Shown piece by piece: positions 54,391 through 63,603 of a DNA stretch of 64,000 nucleotides. The notes beneath the pieces were generated by a model. That model saw only the letters and a list, made by a program, of their open reading frames with translations, made no database searches and was not told where the DNA came from. The position numbers and the translations under genes are program-made. Each line of letters starts with the position of its first letter. Within the stretch, counting starts at the first letter, position 1. This stretch comes from UBA2589 sp965223235 (lineage in GTDB: Bacteria > Gemmatimonadota > Gemmatimonadetes > Longimicrobiales > Gaopeijiaceae): positions 207,646 to 271,645 of the forward strand of contig CBDCVV010000016.1 in assembly GCA_965223235.1 (NCBI GenBank), given 5' to 3'.

Positions 54391-55678
54391 ATGTGGCTGT
54401 ACCGCGTGGTCATCGGTATTGCGCGCGCGATGGCGCCCCTGGTTCGGGGCGATTCGAAGCTCGCACGAGCTCTCGCGGGGCGCGCGCATGCTCATGAGGT
54501 GCTGGTCGCCTGGGGGCGGGGCATCCGGGATCCGGCCCGCCCGACGGTGTGGTTCCACGCGCCCAGCGTAGGTGAAGGACTTCAGGCTGAGGCCGTCGTA
54601 CGAGCTCTTCGTGAGCGACGACCAGAGATCCAGGTGGTCTTCACCTTCTTCTCTCCGTCCGCCGAGTCACTGGCTCGCTCGTTTCCGTCGGACGTCAGTG
54701 CATACCTGCCATGGGACCTGCGAGAGCCGATGCGAGGCGTCCTCGGGGCGGTGAGCCCGGATGCGCTGGTCTTTACGAAGACGGAGGTCTGGCCCGTTTT
54801 GACCCGAGAGGCGACGCGCCGCGGGGTCCCGGTCGGGATGGTGGCCGCTACCGTGTCGGACCGGTCCACTCGGATGAGGTGGTCGGCACGGATGCTTCTG
54901 AGGGAAACGTGGGGTCGACTCTCTTTCGTGACGGCGGTCGGGGAGTCGGATCGTGCGCGACTCGTCGAGATGGGAGTCGATCCCGGGGTGCTATCCGTCG
55001 ACGGGGACCCGGCGATCGATTCAGCTGTGGCTCGGATACAGGGCGGGAATCTGGGTGCGCCCTGGTTCGAGTCGCTTCGCAAAGGGAAGCGCCCTGTGGT
55101 CGTTGCGGGCTCGACGTGGCCCGCAGACGAAGCGGTTCTCGTACCCGCCTTCGCTCAGCTGCGAAGTGAGGTGGCCGACGGCACTATTGGTGGTTGCGCC
55201 TCACGAGCCCACTGAACCTCACCTCGATAGGCTGAGACGCCAGCTCTTTGCCGTGAGCCTCTCCCACCTGACGTTGACGGAGGTAGAGGAGGGGAGGTCC
55301 CCGCTCGACGTCGATGTTCTCCTGGTCGACCGGGTGGGCATTCTGGTGCACCTCTACGAGCTCGCCTCGGCTTCCTACGTCGGTGGTGGCTTTCACAATG
55401 CGGGGCTCCACTCCGTCATAGAACCGGCGGCGGCAGGGTCTCCTGTGGTTTTCGGCCATTCTCATCACGCTCAGCGCGCGGCTGCCGATCTGTTGAGGGC
55501 TGGCGCCGCAAAACTCGCAAGTGACAGTGGCTCATTGGCTTCGATTCTTCTCACCTGGTTGAAGCACGATGAACGTCAGGCTGGCGCTGGAGGTTGTGCC
55601 CGTGACTACATAGAAGACAGCCTCGGTGCGGCGGCGCGTTCCGCCTCTGTCATCGAGGACCACGTCCCCCCCACGTGA
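54391..55678 (+). pseudogene. kdtA: 3-deoxy-D-manno-octulosonic-acid transferase, split by a one-base frameshift
   Basis: KdtA adds KDO to lipid A in the inner membrane. The first frame, from ATG 54391 (WLYRVVIGIARAMAPLV), carries the N-terminal membrane segment, SVGEGLQAEAVVRALRERRP, FTFFSPSAE and GSTWPADEAVLVPAFAQLRSEVADG. It ends at an early stop (55213-55215). The other frame continues with ALLVVAPHEPTEPHLDRL, VGGGFHNAGLHSVIEPAAAGSPVVFGHSH and runs to 55678. The frames meet at 55180-55181: removing one G of GG gives ...EVADALLVVAPHEP without a gap. An error in a short G run is likely, because an LPS-bearing cell needs this enzyme. GTGA overlap with the rhodanese gene follows. Confidence 0.85.
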
Positions 55679-56028
55679 TCGCCCTCATGCCACACGAAGT
55701 ACATGTACCTGAGATCTCTCCGATCGAACTCAAGGAACGACTGGACGCGGGAGACATCCCTACGCTCGTCGACGTACGTGAGCGCTTCGAGGCAGACATC
55801 GCCGACATTCCCAATGTGGGGCAGCTCCGCATCCCGACCGGGGAGTTCGCGAAGCGTGTCAAAGAGCTCGACGCAGACAGTGAGATCGTCGTCTACTGCC
55901 GGAGCGGCGGTCGGAGTGAGTGGGCGGCGGCGATCCTTATGGCTGAAGGGTACGAACGCGTCCTCAACCTCCGAGGCGGCGTACTGGCGTGGAGAGCCGA
56001 GGTCGATCCTAGCCTCACGGCGTATTAG
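55675..56028 (+). CDS. Rhodanese-domain protein
   Basis: 117 residues, a single rhodanese domain: ISPIELKERLDAGDIPTLVDVRERFEADIADIPN, active-site Cys in VVYCRSGGRSEWAA, and the closing LNLRGGVLAWRAEVDP. The active-site loop CRSGGRSE is typical of sulfur-carrier or MoeB-tail rhodaneses. The GTG start overlaps the TGA of kdtA, so it is co-translated. It may support sulfur transfer, but a functional link to KDO transfer is unlikely. Confidence 0.87.
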   Translation: MIALMPHEVHVPEISPIELKERLDAGDIPTLVDVRERFEADIADIPNVGQLRIPTGEFAKRVKELDADSEIVVYCRSGGRSEWAAAILMAEGYERVLNLRGGVLAWRAEVDPSLTAY

Positions 56029-56097
56029 GCGGCTGAGGGCGGCCTTCGAAGGCCGCTCGCTTCTCAGTATTGCCGTCACCGCTCTCCTGGTCGGCGG

Positions 56098-57492
56098 GTG
56101 CGCGCCACCCGACCCGACCCCTTCGGGATCGGTGGCCGGATCGAATTGAAATGGCTCCGCCGAATGCGCCCGTTGCTGCCACGGAGGCTCCGGACTTCCG
56201 AGGAGCTGATGCCCGAGGCGCCGGTGGGCTCCTTCGAGCTAGCGATTCGGAGTGGTTCGGAGGAAGGCGCGGTGACGGTCGATGAGGCGGATGCAGAGCG
56301 TGCGGCGGCACCCGATGTGCTCATGGGCCCCATGATCCATCCTCGCCCGGTGATGGACACCCTGCGTCGGGAAGGGGACGAGGAGGCTCCTCGATTCGTC
56401 CGCCCCGATGCGATCCGAGGCTTGTACGTGAATGCGTGGGCGGCCGGCACGAAAGCGCGGATGGATGAGCTGCTGGAAGTCGTGAGGTCGACCGAGGTCA
56501 ACGCGCTCGTAATCGACATCAAGGACGCCACCGGATTCCTGAGCCATCGTACCGAGGTGCCGACCGCTCTCGAGATCGGCGCGCATCGAGAGCGAAGGAT
56601 CCGCGACCTGCCCGCGCTGCTCGATCGACTCGAAGCGGAGGGCATCTATCCCATCGCCCGCATCGTGGTGGTGAAGGACCCGGTGCTGGCCGCGGCTCGA
56701 CCCCACACCGCGATACAGGATACGTCGGGAGGCGTTTGGATCGATTCGAAGGGGCTGGTTTGGCAGAACCTGCACGCCCGAGACGTCTGGGAGTACAACG
56801 CCGCGGTAGGACGAGAAGTGGCTGAGATGGGTTTCCCCGAGATTCAGTGGGACTACATCCGCTTCCCCGACGCTTCAGAATCCGATTACGCCAGGGCCGT
56901 CTTCCCGGGGGCCGGAGACGAGCGGCGCGTTGACGCCGTCCGCGGCTTCCTCGAGTACGCGCGCGCCACTTTGGCCGATCTCCCCGTTCGCTCGACCGCC
57001 GACGTGTTTGGAATCACGACATCGTACCGGCGTGACATCGGGATCGGGCAGCTGTGGGAAGAGTTCATTGACGTAGTCGACGCGGCCCTGCCGATGGTGT
57101 ATCCGAGTCACTACTGGGGAGAGAGTTTCGGATTTGCATCTCCCAACGCCCACCCGTACGAGGTCGTGCGCGCTGCGTTGCGAGATGCCCAGCGCCGGTC
57201 TGCGACCGTAGACGGGGCCGGAGTCACGGTGCCTTGGCTCCAGGACTTTACGCTCGGCACCCCGGGGTACGGTGCGCCAGAAGTGCGGGCCCAGATCCAG
57301 GCCACGTACGACGCGGGGGTGGACGAGTGGATCCTATGGAATCCGGGCGCGCGCTACTCCGTCTCTGCACTCGAGCCTGCGGGGGGCTTTGCCTACGAGC
57401 CCTATATCCGCGTCGGTGGCCGCTTGGCCCCCGTCTCGGAACGGTTTCGCATCCTCGACTCGGTAGCCGCAGCGGAAACTCGGCGGCGCTAG
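56098..57492 (+). CDS. Putative glycoside hydrolase of the DUF4015 type
   Basis: 464 residues by the open frame, but probably beginning later. From about residue 100: RGLYVNAWAAGTKARMDELLEVVRSTEVNALVIDIKDATGFLSHRTEVP, then WIDSKGLVWQNLHARDVWEYNAAVGREVAEMGFPEIQWDYIRFPD and ALPMVYPSHYWGESFG. This is a TIM-barrel glycosidase family with conserved acids, probably an exported polysaccharide hydrolase. The Arg/Leu-rich start (KWLRRMRPLLPRRLR) looks like non-coding translation. A real lipoprotein signal (RSLLSIAVTALLVGGCAPP) lies just upstream in another frame, so one or two indels may hide the true N-terminus. Follows the rhodanese gene by about 70 bases. Confidence 0.82.
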   Translation: MRATRPDPFGIGGRIELKWLRRMRPLLPRRLRTSEELMPEAPVGSFELAIRSGSEEGAVTVDEADAERAAAPDVLMGPMIHPRPVMDTLRREGDEEAPRFVRPDAIRGLYVNAWAAGTKARMDELLEVVRSTEVNALVIDIKDATGFLSHRTEVPTALEIGAHRERRIRDLPALLDRLEAEGIYPIARIVVVKDPVLAAARPHTAIQDTSGGVWIDSKGLVWQNLHARDVWEYNAAVGREVAEMGFPEIQWDYIRFPDASESDYARAVFPGAGDERRVDAVRGFLEYARATLADLPVRSTADVFGITTSYRRDIGIGQLWEEFIDVVDAALPMVYPSHYWGESFGFASPNAHPYEVVRAALRDAQRRSATVDGAGVTVPWLQDFTLGTPGYGAPEVRAQIQATYDAGVDEWILWNPGARYSVSALEPAGGFAYEPYIRVGGRLAPVSERFRILDSVAAAETRRR

Positions 57493-57497
57493 GCTGC

Positions 57498-59297
57498 TCA
57501 GGCGCTGCGCGCGAACTGTAGCTCGTAGAGGCGCGAGTAGAGGTCGTTCGCCGAGAGCAACTCTTCGTGCGTGCCCTCCTCACGTACCCGACCATCGTGC
57601 ATCACCAAGATCCGGTCGGCGTGCTGCACGGTGGAGAGTCGGTGCGCGATCACGAGGGAGGTGCGGTCAGACAGGAGGCGATCCGTGGCGGCCTCGATGC
57701 GCTCTTCCACTTCCGAGTCGACGGACGACGTCGCTTCGTCGAGCACCAGGATGGATGGATCGAAGGCCAGGGCCCGGGCGAAGCTCACGAGCTGACGCTC
57801 CCCAACCGAGAGCGAAGAGCCGCGTTCCCCCAACGGCTGGTCGAAGCCCTTCTCGAGCCGCTCGATGAAGGTGTCTGCACCGATCTCCGCGGCGGCTTGC
57901 CTGACGCGTGTGTCGTCGATCTCCGGCGAGCCCAATCGCACGTTGTACGCCACGTCTTGGCTGAAGAGGAAGACGTCTTGCAAGACGAGCCCGATCCGTT
58001 GTCTGAGCGTGTCGAGCGGCATAGACCGAATCGGCACGCCGTCGACCAAGATCTCCCCGCGTTGGATGTCGTAGAAGCGGGTCAGGAGGTTGATGATCGT
58101 CGTCTTGCCAGCCCCCGTGTGACCGACGATCGCGATCTTCTCGCCGGGTGAGACTGTGAAGCTCACATCTTTGAGGACCCAATCGGGGGCGCCTTCCTCG
58201 TCGTCGCCGTAGGCGAACCAGACGTTCTCGAAGACGATCGAGCCGTTCGAATGGGCAGGCGTCTGGGTCGCGCCGGAAGGGTCGGTGACCGCGACCTCTT
58301 CGTCGAGCAGCTGGAAGACGCGCTCGGAGGACGCCATCGCTGCCTGCAGGAGGTTGTACTTCTCGGAGAGGTCTTGAATCGGGCGGAAGAAGCGCCGCGC
58401 ATAGAGCAAGAAGGCCGCGATCACACCGACGTCCACGAAGCTCCCGAGAACCCGGCTGCCTCCGTACCAGATCACGACCGCCAAAGCGATCGCCGTAAAG
58501 AGCTGGATGACCGGGAAGAAGAGTGCGTAGTAGGTGATCGACCGAAGGTGAGCCTGAAGATGGTCTTCGTTCAGGTCGGCCAACCGGGCGGCGACAGCGT
58601 CCTCGCGATTGAAGAGCTGCACCACGCGCATCCCGGTAACGTGCTCTTGCAAGAATGCGTTGATGCGGGCGATGCGCACTCGGATATCACGGTACGCCGA
58701 TCGGATCTTCGAGCGGAACAGAAAGGCTGCGAAGAAGACGAATGGGAGGACGGCGAAGGTGACCAGCGCGAGCCGCCAATCCATCGCGAGCATCGCCGCC
58801 ATGATGAAGCCGAGCGTGAACAGGTCCCCGAAGATGGTTACGACGCCCGAGCTGAACAGCGTGTTGAGCGTTTCGACATCGTTCGTGATGCGCGTCATCA
58901 ACCGGCCCAGCGGGTTCCGATCGTAGAAGCGGAGGTCCAGTTGCTGGAGCTTCGCGAAGATCTGAGTGCGCAAGTCGTACATGACCGACTGACCGAGCCA
59001 CGTCGTCACGAGCGCCCGCGCGTACTCCAGCACAAAGCCCAAGACCACGGTGCCGCTGAAGATGGCGATCAAGAGTTGGAGCTGTTCGACATCTCGGTTG
59101 GCGATCGCCTCGTCGATCACCAGCTGGGTGATCCACGGGCCTGCGGCGGCGGTCGCCGCCGCGAGCAGCAAGATGACGAGCGCCCCCAGGACCGGGAGCC
59201 AGTAGGGCACGATGTACTGCAACAGACGCCGCATGAGACGGGCGTCGTACGCTTTACCTAGTGCCTCTTCCTCGTGGAGGGTTGCTGCGTCAGCCAT
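57498..59297 (-). CDS. ABC exporter half-transporter (MsbA/multidrug type)
   Basis: 599 residues: six membrane helices (about 25-320) fused to an ABC ATPase. Walker A GHTGAGKTT, Q-loop VLQDVFLFS, signature LSVGERQLVS (a LSGGQ variant common in the group), Walker B ILVLDEATSS and H-loop AHRLS. It should export a lipid or drug. It sits close to kdtA and may serve lipid A or glycolipid export, but homologues for multidrug export are equally likely. A divergent 143-bp gap separates it from uvrA; it contains a small 5-bp inverted repeat (GGGTA/TACCC, 59319-59331) but no LexA-box I can recognise. Confidence 0.9.
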   Translation of the reverse strand: MADAATLHEEEALGKAYDARLMRRLLQYIVPYWLPVLGALVILLLAAATAAAGPWITQLVIDEAIANRDVEQLQLLIAIFSGTVVLGFVLEYARALVTTWLGQSVMYDLRTQIFAKLQQLDLRFYDRNPLGRLMTRITNDVETLNTLFSSGVVTIFGDLFTLGFIMAAMLAMDWRLALVTFAVLPFVFFAAFLFRSKIRSAYRDIRVRIARINAFLQEHVTGMRVVQLFNREDAVAARLADLNEDHLQAHLRSITYYALFFPVIQLFTAIALAVVIWYGGSRVLGSFVDVGVIAAFLLYARRFFRPIQDLSEKYNLLQAAMASSERVFQLLDEEVAVTDPSGATQTPAHSNGSIVFENVWFAYGDDEEGAPDWVLKDVSFTVSPGEKIAIVGHTGAGKTTIINLLTRFYDIQRGEILVDGVPIRSMPLDTLRQRIGLVLQDVFLFSQDVAYNVRLGSPEIDDTRVRQAAAEIGADTFIERLEKGFDQPLGERGSSLSVGERQLVSFARALAFDPSILVLDEATSSVDSEVEERIEAATDRLLSDRTSLVIAHRLSTVQHADRILVMHDGRVREEGTHEELLSANDLYSRLYELQFARSA

Positions 59298-59440
59298 TCA
59301 GGATCGGGAGGAGGGGAGGGGTAGCGTACCCACCGGGCGGGCGCCTGACTACCCACCGGAGGGAAATGTGGTCCAAACCGGCGACAGGTGATGCACGGGC
59401 CAGAGCTTCATCGGGTGGACGGCTCCCTTATCATCCATGG

Positions 59441-62287
59441 ATGGATGAGCCGATCCGAATCCGCGGCGCTCGTCAGCACAATCTGAAGGGGATCGATCTC
59501 GATCTGCCCCGAAGAAGTCTGACCGTGATCACCGGCCCTTCGGGGTCGGGGAAGAGTTCGCTCGCCCTCGACACACTCTTTGCGGAGGGGCAGAGACGCT
59601 ACGTCGAGTCTCTCTCTACCTACGCGAAGCAGTTCTTGGAGCGGATGGAGAAGCCGCACGTCGACTCGGTCGAGGGAATTTCTCCGGCGGTTGCGATCGA
59701 GCAGAAGAATCCGACGAAGTCGAGTCGGTCGACGGTGGGGACCGCGACCGAGGTCTACGATTACCTGCGCCTCCTCTGGGCCCGCGTCGGGCGGACGTAC
59801 TGCCCGGAATGTGATCGGCACGTAAAGCCGGATACGGTGAGCAGCGCGGTCGATGCCGTGATGGCGTTGGACGAGGGGATCCGGATTCAGGTGGGCTTCC
59901 CGCTTCCGCGCGGAGAAGGGACGGACCATCAGCTCGCCGTGAAGAACCTCCGGGCGATGGGCTTCATGCGAATCCGAGTCGATGGGGACGACATCGACCT
60001 TTCGGACCCGGCCTCCGACACGCCGGGGGAGCTTGGCCGCGACGTGACCGCTTGTGACGAGCTCCTCGTCATCGTCGATCGCCTTCGATCGGGCTCCGAC
60101 ATTGCCGATCGCCTGGCCGATTCACTCGGGACGTGCTTCGTCGAAGGTGACGGCGAGGCGGTGGTGCTCCTCGCTGCGACGCCGGACGACGGTCGCCGGC
60201 TCCGCTTCACGGAACGGGCGCGTTGCCCGGACCACCCTGAAGTCCGTTTCCGAGAGCCGACACCGCAACTCTTCTCCTTCAACAATCCGTATGGGTCGTG
60301 CGAGCTATGCACGGGCTTCGGGGCAACGCTCGACTACGCGCCGGAGCTCATCGTCCCCATCGAGACGCGTTCGCTCGCCGAGGGCGCCATCGATCCGTGG
60401 GCGAAGCCCCGGTACCGGAAGGAGCGAGAGAGGCTCGCGGCGTTTGCGGAGAAGCACGGAGTATCGATGCATACCCCGTGGTCGGAGCTGCCCGAGGACT
60501 TTCGCGGCAAGGTCCTGAACGGAGTGAGAGGCTTCAAAGGCGTCATCCCCTTTCTGGAATCGAAAGAGAAGAAGCGGTACAAGCAGTACATCCGCGTATA
60601 TCTCAGGAAGTACCAAGCGCCCATGGCGTGTCGGGATTGTCACGGCGTTCGAATCCGCAGCGAGGCTCGGTGGATCCGGGTCGGGGGAGCCACCATCGCG
60701 GAGGTGGCGGAGCTCCCGCTCGAAGAGCTCCGGCCGTGGTTGGACGCGCTCGACCTTACGGCGATGGAAGCTCAAATCGCCGAGACGGTGCTGCGTGAGG
60801 TCGCAGCAAGAACCGGCTTCCTCGTCGACGTCGGGTTGGGGTACCTCTCACTGAGTCGGCAGATGCGGACGTTGTCGGGCGGCGAGGCTCAACGGATCAA
60901 CCTCGCGAACTCTCTCGGCTCGGCGTTGGTGGACACCCTCTATGTGCTCGACGAGCCGACCGTGGGCTTGCACCCCCGAGACACGACGGCGCTGCTCGAC
61001 CTTCTCGTGCGGTTGAAGGGGGCCGGGAACACGGTGGTCGTCGTCGAGCACGACGCCCAAGCCATTCGGGTCGCGGATCACGTTGTCGAGCTTGGGCCGG
61101 CCTCCGGAGAGCTCGGCGGCGAGGTGGTGTTCGAGGGGAGCCCGGACTCCTTGGAAGGAGAAGACACGGCGACAGGGCGCTATCTCTCCGGGCAGAGCCC
61201 TGTCGAGTCTACGACGGACCCTCGCCCCATCGAACGGAGCCTCGTGCTACGGGGCGCGAGGCAACACAATCTCCGTGGGGTCGACCTGGAGATCCCTCTC
61301 TCCACCCTGACGGTCGTGACCGGCGTGTCCGGGTCGGGGAAGTCGACGCTCATCCACGACGTCCTCTACCGGGCTGCCGAACGGGAGTTGGGTGGTGGGG
61401 AGACGTCCGCCAAGGAGCATCTGGGCGAGGTCGTAGGCGAGTACGATGCGCTCGAGGGTCTCTCTATGATCGACGACGTGGTGCTCGTGGATCAGAGCCC
61501 CATTGGGCGCACCCCGCGGTCGAACCCGGTCACCTACATCAAGGCGTGGGACGGAGTCCGGAAGCTCTTCGCCATGACACCCCTCGCCCGAGAGCGTGGC
61601 TATGCTCCCGGACACTTCAGCTTCAACGTCGAGGGTGGACGGTGCGAGGAGTGCAAAGGGGCCGGGTCCGTGCAGGTCGAGATGATCTTCCTGGCCGACG
61701 TCTACGTTCCGTGCGAAGGGTGCGGGGGGCGACGGTATCGACGCGACGTCCTGGACGTGAAGGTGCGCGGCAAGACGGTGGCCGAGGTCTTGGAGCTGAC
61801 CGTAGATGAGGCGATTCGCTTCTTCATCCGCGAGCGCAAGATCGGGAAGACCCTTTGGCACCTCCAGCAAGTCGGGCTCGGATACCTCCGTCTCGGGCAG
61901 CCGGCTACGACGTTGTCAGGTGGTGAGTCGCAGCGGCTCAAGATCGCGCGAGAGCTGGCCCGGGTCTCTGGGAAGAAAGGCCGGAAGCTCTACATCCTGG
62001 ATGAGCCGACGACCGGGCTGTCGGGCGAGGACGTCCGCAAGTTGGTCGACGTACTGAATCGGTTGGTCGACGTCGGGAACACGGTGTTGGTCATCGAGCA
62101 CAACCTCGACGTCATTCGGGTCGCCGACTGGGTGGTAGACTTGGGCCCGGGGGCTGGGGAGAAGGGAGGTGAGATCGTGGGGGCGGGGCGCCCCGAGACG
62201 ATTGCTACAGTGCCGGAGAGCGCCACAGGACGATACCTGGCGGAGGCGTTGCGAGAGTACGAGGCCCGCGCCGCCGTCGCGCACTAA
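59441..62287 (+). CDS. uvrA: Excinuclease ABC subunit A
   Basis: 948 residues from ATG 59441 (the longer open frame to 59261 lacks homology and overlaps the ABC gene's start). Damage-recognition ATPase of nucleotide excision repair, cytoplasmic. First P-loop GPSGSGKSSLALD, second GVSGSGKSTLIHD; ABC signatures LSGGEAQRI and LSGGESQRLK; Walker B YVLDEPTVGLHP and YILDEPTTGLS. Zinc-finger cysteine pairs are intact: the UvrB-binding region, CELC and CRDC around residues 280-400, and the DNA-binding finger GRCEECKGAGSV...YVPCEGCGGRRY. All key motifs are present. Downstream glycosyltransferase starts five bases after its stop. Confidence 0.96.
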   Translation: MDEPIRIRGARQHNLKGIDLDLPRRSLTVITGPSGSGKSSLALDTLFAEGQRRYVESLSTYAKQFLERMEKPHVDSVEGISPAVAIEQKNPTKSSRSTVGTATEVYDYLRLLWARVGRTYCPECDRHVKPDTVSSAVDAVMALDEGIRIQVGFPLPRGEGTDHQLAVKNLRAMGFMRIRVDGDDIDLSDPASDTPGELGRDVTACDELLVIVDRLRSGSDIADRLADSLGTCFVEGDGEAVVLLAATPDDGRRLRFTERARCPDHPEVRFREPTPQLFSFNNPYGSCELCTGFGATLDYAPELIVPIETRSLAEGAIDPWAKPRYRKERERLAAFAEKHGVSMHTPWSELPEDFRGKVLNGVRGFKGVIPFLESKEKKRYKQYIRVYLRKYQAPMACRDCHGVRIRSEARWIRVGGATIAEVAELPLEELRPWLDALDLTAMEAQIAETVLREVAARTGFLVDVGLGYLSLSRQMRTLSGGEAQRINLANSLGSALVDTLYVLDEPTVGLHPRDTTALLDLLVRLKGAGNTVVVVEHDAQAIRVADHVVELGPASGELGGEVVFEGSPDSLEGEDTATGRYLSGQSPVESTTDPRPIERSLVLRGARQHNLRGVDLEIPLSTLTVVTGVSGSGKSTLIHDVLYRAAERELGGGETSAKEHLGEVVGEYDALEGLSMIDDVVLVDQSPIGRTPRSNPVTYIKAWDGVRKLFAMTPLARERGYAPGHFSFNVEGGRCEECKGAGSVQVEMIFLADVYVPCEGCGGRRYRRDVLDVKVRGKTVAEVLELTVDEAIRFFIRERKIGKTLWHLQQVGLGYLRLGQPATTLSGGESQRLKIARELARVSGKKGRKLYILDEPTTGLSGEDVRKLVDVLNRLVDVGNTVLVIEHNLDVIRVADWVVDLGPGAGEKGGEIVGAGRPETIATVPESATGRYLAEALREYEARAAVAH

Positions 62288-62292
62288 AGGCG

Positions 62293-63336
62293 ATGCCCGA
62301 CTCGCCGGTGGTGAGTGTGCTGCTTCCGGTCCGGAACGGCGAGGCCCATCTCGATGAATGCATCTCCTCCCTCGTCGCTCAAGATCTAGAGGACTTCGAG
62401 GTCATCGTCGTCGACGACGGATCGGTGGACAATACAAGCGAGATCGTGCGCCGGTGGGCCGAGAATGATCAGCGGATTCGACTCCTGTCGCGCCCCGCGC
62501 GTGGCATCGTCCCAGCCCTGAACGAGGCACTGTCTCTCGCCAGAGCCGACTTTGTCGCGCGCATGGATGCGGACGACGTCGCAATCGAGTCGCGCTTCTC
62601 CGAGCAGCTCGCTTTGATGGAGCGGCGGCCGGATCTCGTCGGTTGTGGTGCAGGCGTCGAGTACTTCCCGAGCGAGGTCGTGCGGGATGGAGCGCGACGG
62701 TATGAGCGATGGATCAACTCCGTGGTGACTCCCGACCAGATCTCCCGTGCTCGCTTCGTGGAGTGCCCGCTCCCGCACCCTACCTTCTTCCTTCGCCGAA
62801 AGGCATTGAGCGGAATCGGCGGGTACCGGGATGTCGAGTGGGCTGAAGACTACGACGTGGTCCTCCGCCTCTTGGCTCGTGGAGATCGACTCGGCAAGGT
62901 GCCCTGCGTGCTCCTTCGCTGGCGGGAGAGTGCGGGCCGGCTCAGCCGGCTCCACCCTCGGTACTCGACTTCGTCGTTCCTCGCCTGCAAAGCGCACTTC
63001 TTGATGCCCTTCCTTGGGAAGGGAGCGACCGCGCGGCCTGCAGTGATCTGGGGGGCGGGGCCTACGGGAAAGGCGTGGGCCCGGGCCCTTCTGGCTCGAG
63101 GGGCGGTCGTTCGCGCCTTCGTCGACCTCGATCCCCGCAAGATTGGCCAAGTCATCCACGGAGCACCGGTCGTCGAGCCGGGAGCGGCGACGACCCTCTC
63201 GCTCACTCCCGGGAGCGACTCCGCGCGCCCTCTTCACCTTGCCGCGGTCGGTCAGGAAGGTGCCCGAGAGCGCATTCTCGGGGAGCTTTCAGAGGCTGGC
63301 CTGAAGCCCGAGGAAGACTTCTTTCCAGTCGCCTGA
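62293..63336 (+). CDS. Glycosyltransferase family 2 fused to a Rossmann-like domain
   Basis: 347 residues. The GT2 catalytic domain (about 1-230) opens with VSVLLPVRNGEAHLDECISSL and has the DxD-type motif RMDADDVA, the acceptor-side CPLPHPTFFLRR and the catalytic EDYD in WAEDYDVVLRLL. A C-terminal part (about 240-347) begins with a dinucleotide-binding-like loop, VIWGAGPTGKAWARALLARGAVVRAFVDLDPRKIG, and ends with LKPEEDFFPVA. This matches a fold seen in sugar-modifying enzymes. It should transfer a sugar from a nucleotide donor. It starts five bases after uvrA, so it is co-transcribed, an unusual neighbour. Confidence 0.85.
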   Translation: MPDSPVVSVLLPVRNGEAHLDECISSLVAQDLEDFEVIVVDDGSVDNTSEIVRRWAENDQRIRLLSRPARGIVPALNEALSLARADFVARMDADDVAIESRFSEQLALMERRPDLVGCGAGVEYFPSEVVRDGARRYERWINSVVTPDQISRARFVECPLPHPTFFLRRKALSGIGGYRDVEWAEDYDVVLRLLARGDRLGKVPCVLLRWRESAGRLSRLHPRYSTSSFLACKAHFLMPFLGKGATARPAVIWGAGPTGKAWARALLARGAVVRAFVDLDPRKIGQVIHGAPVVEPGAATTLSLTPGSDSARPLHLAAVGQEGARERILGELSEAGLKPEEDFFPVA

Positions 63337-63384
63337 CCGTCGGGAGGGCGGCCGGTCTCGGAGAGAGCACGGAGTCGGCCGTGT

Positions 63385-63407
63385 AAGTGACTGTAAATAT
63401 GTCACTT
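63385..63407. promoter_or_regulatory. Inverted repeat in the gyrA upstream region
   Basis: AAGTGAC (63385-63391) and GTCACTT (63401-63407) are exact reverse complements around TGTAAATAT. This lies about 200 bases before gyrA in a 267-bp non-coding stretch that otherwise shows only an AT-rich run (GTGTTTTTGCG, near 63450). It might be an operator or a promoter element; the evidence is weak. Confidence 0.35.
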
Positions 63408-63603
63408 CGGAGTCGAACTGAATCGGCTTGCGCGTGTTGGAAATGGGGTGTTTTTGCGTTACTTTCTACGGTATCCAGAACCCCTTCCGAGGACCCCTCG
63501 CGCGGTCTTCGGACCATCGCCACCGAAGTGACCCCGAGCTCGGCCGATTCGAGGCTCCAGAGCTTGAGGAAGGTCCCCACCCGACGACAGGACGCAGGTG
63601 CGT

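Noticed and set aside
59261..59440. A longer uvrA reading frame.
   Set aside because: The extra 60 residues have no homology to UvrA and overlap the start of the divergent ABC transporter gene.
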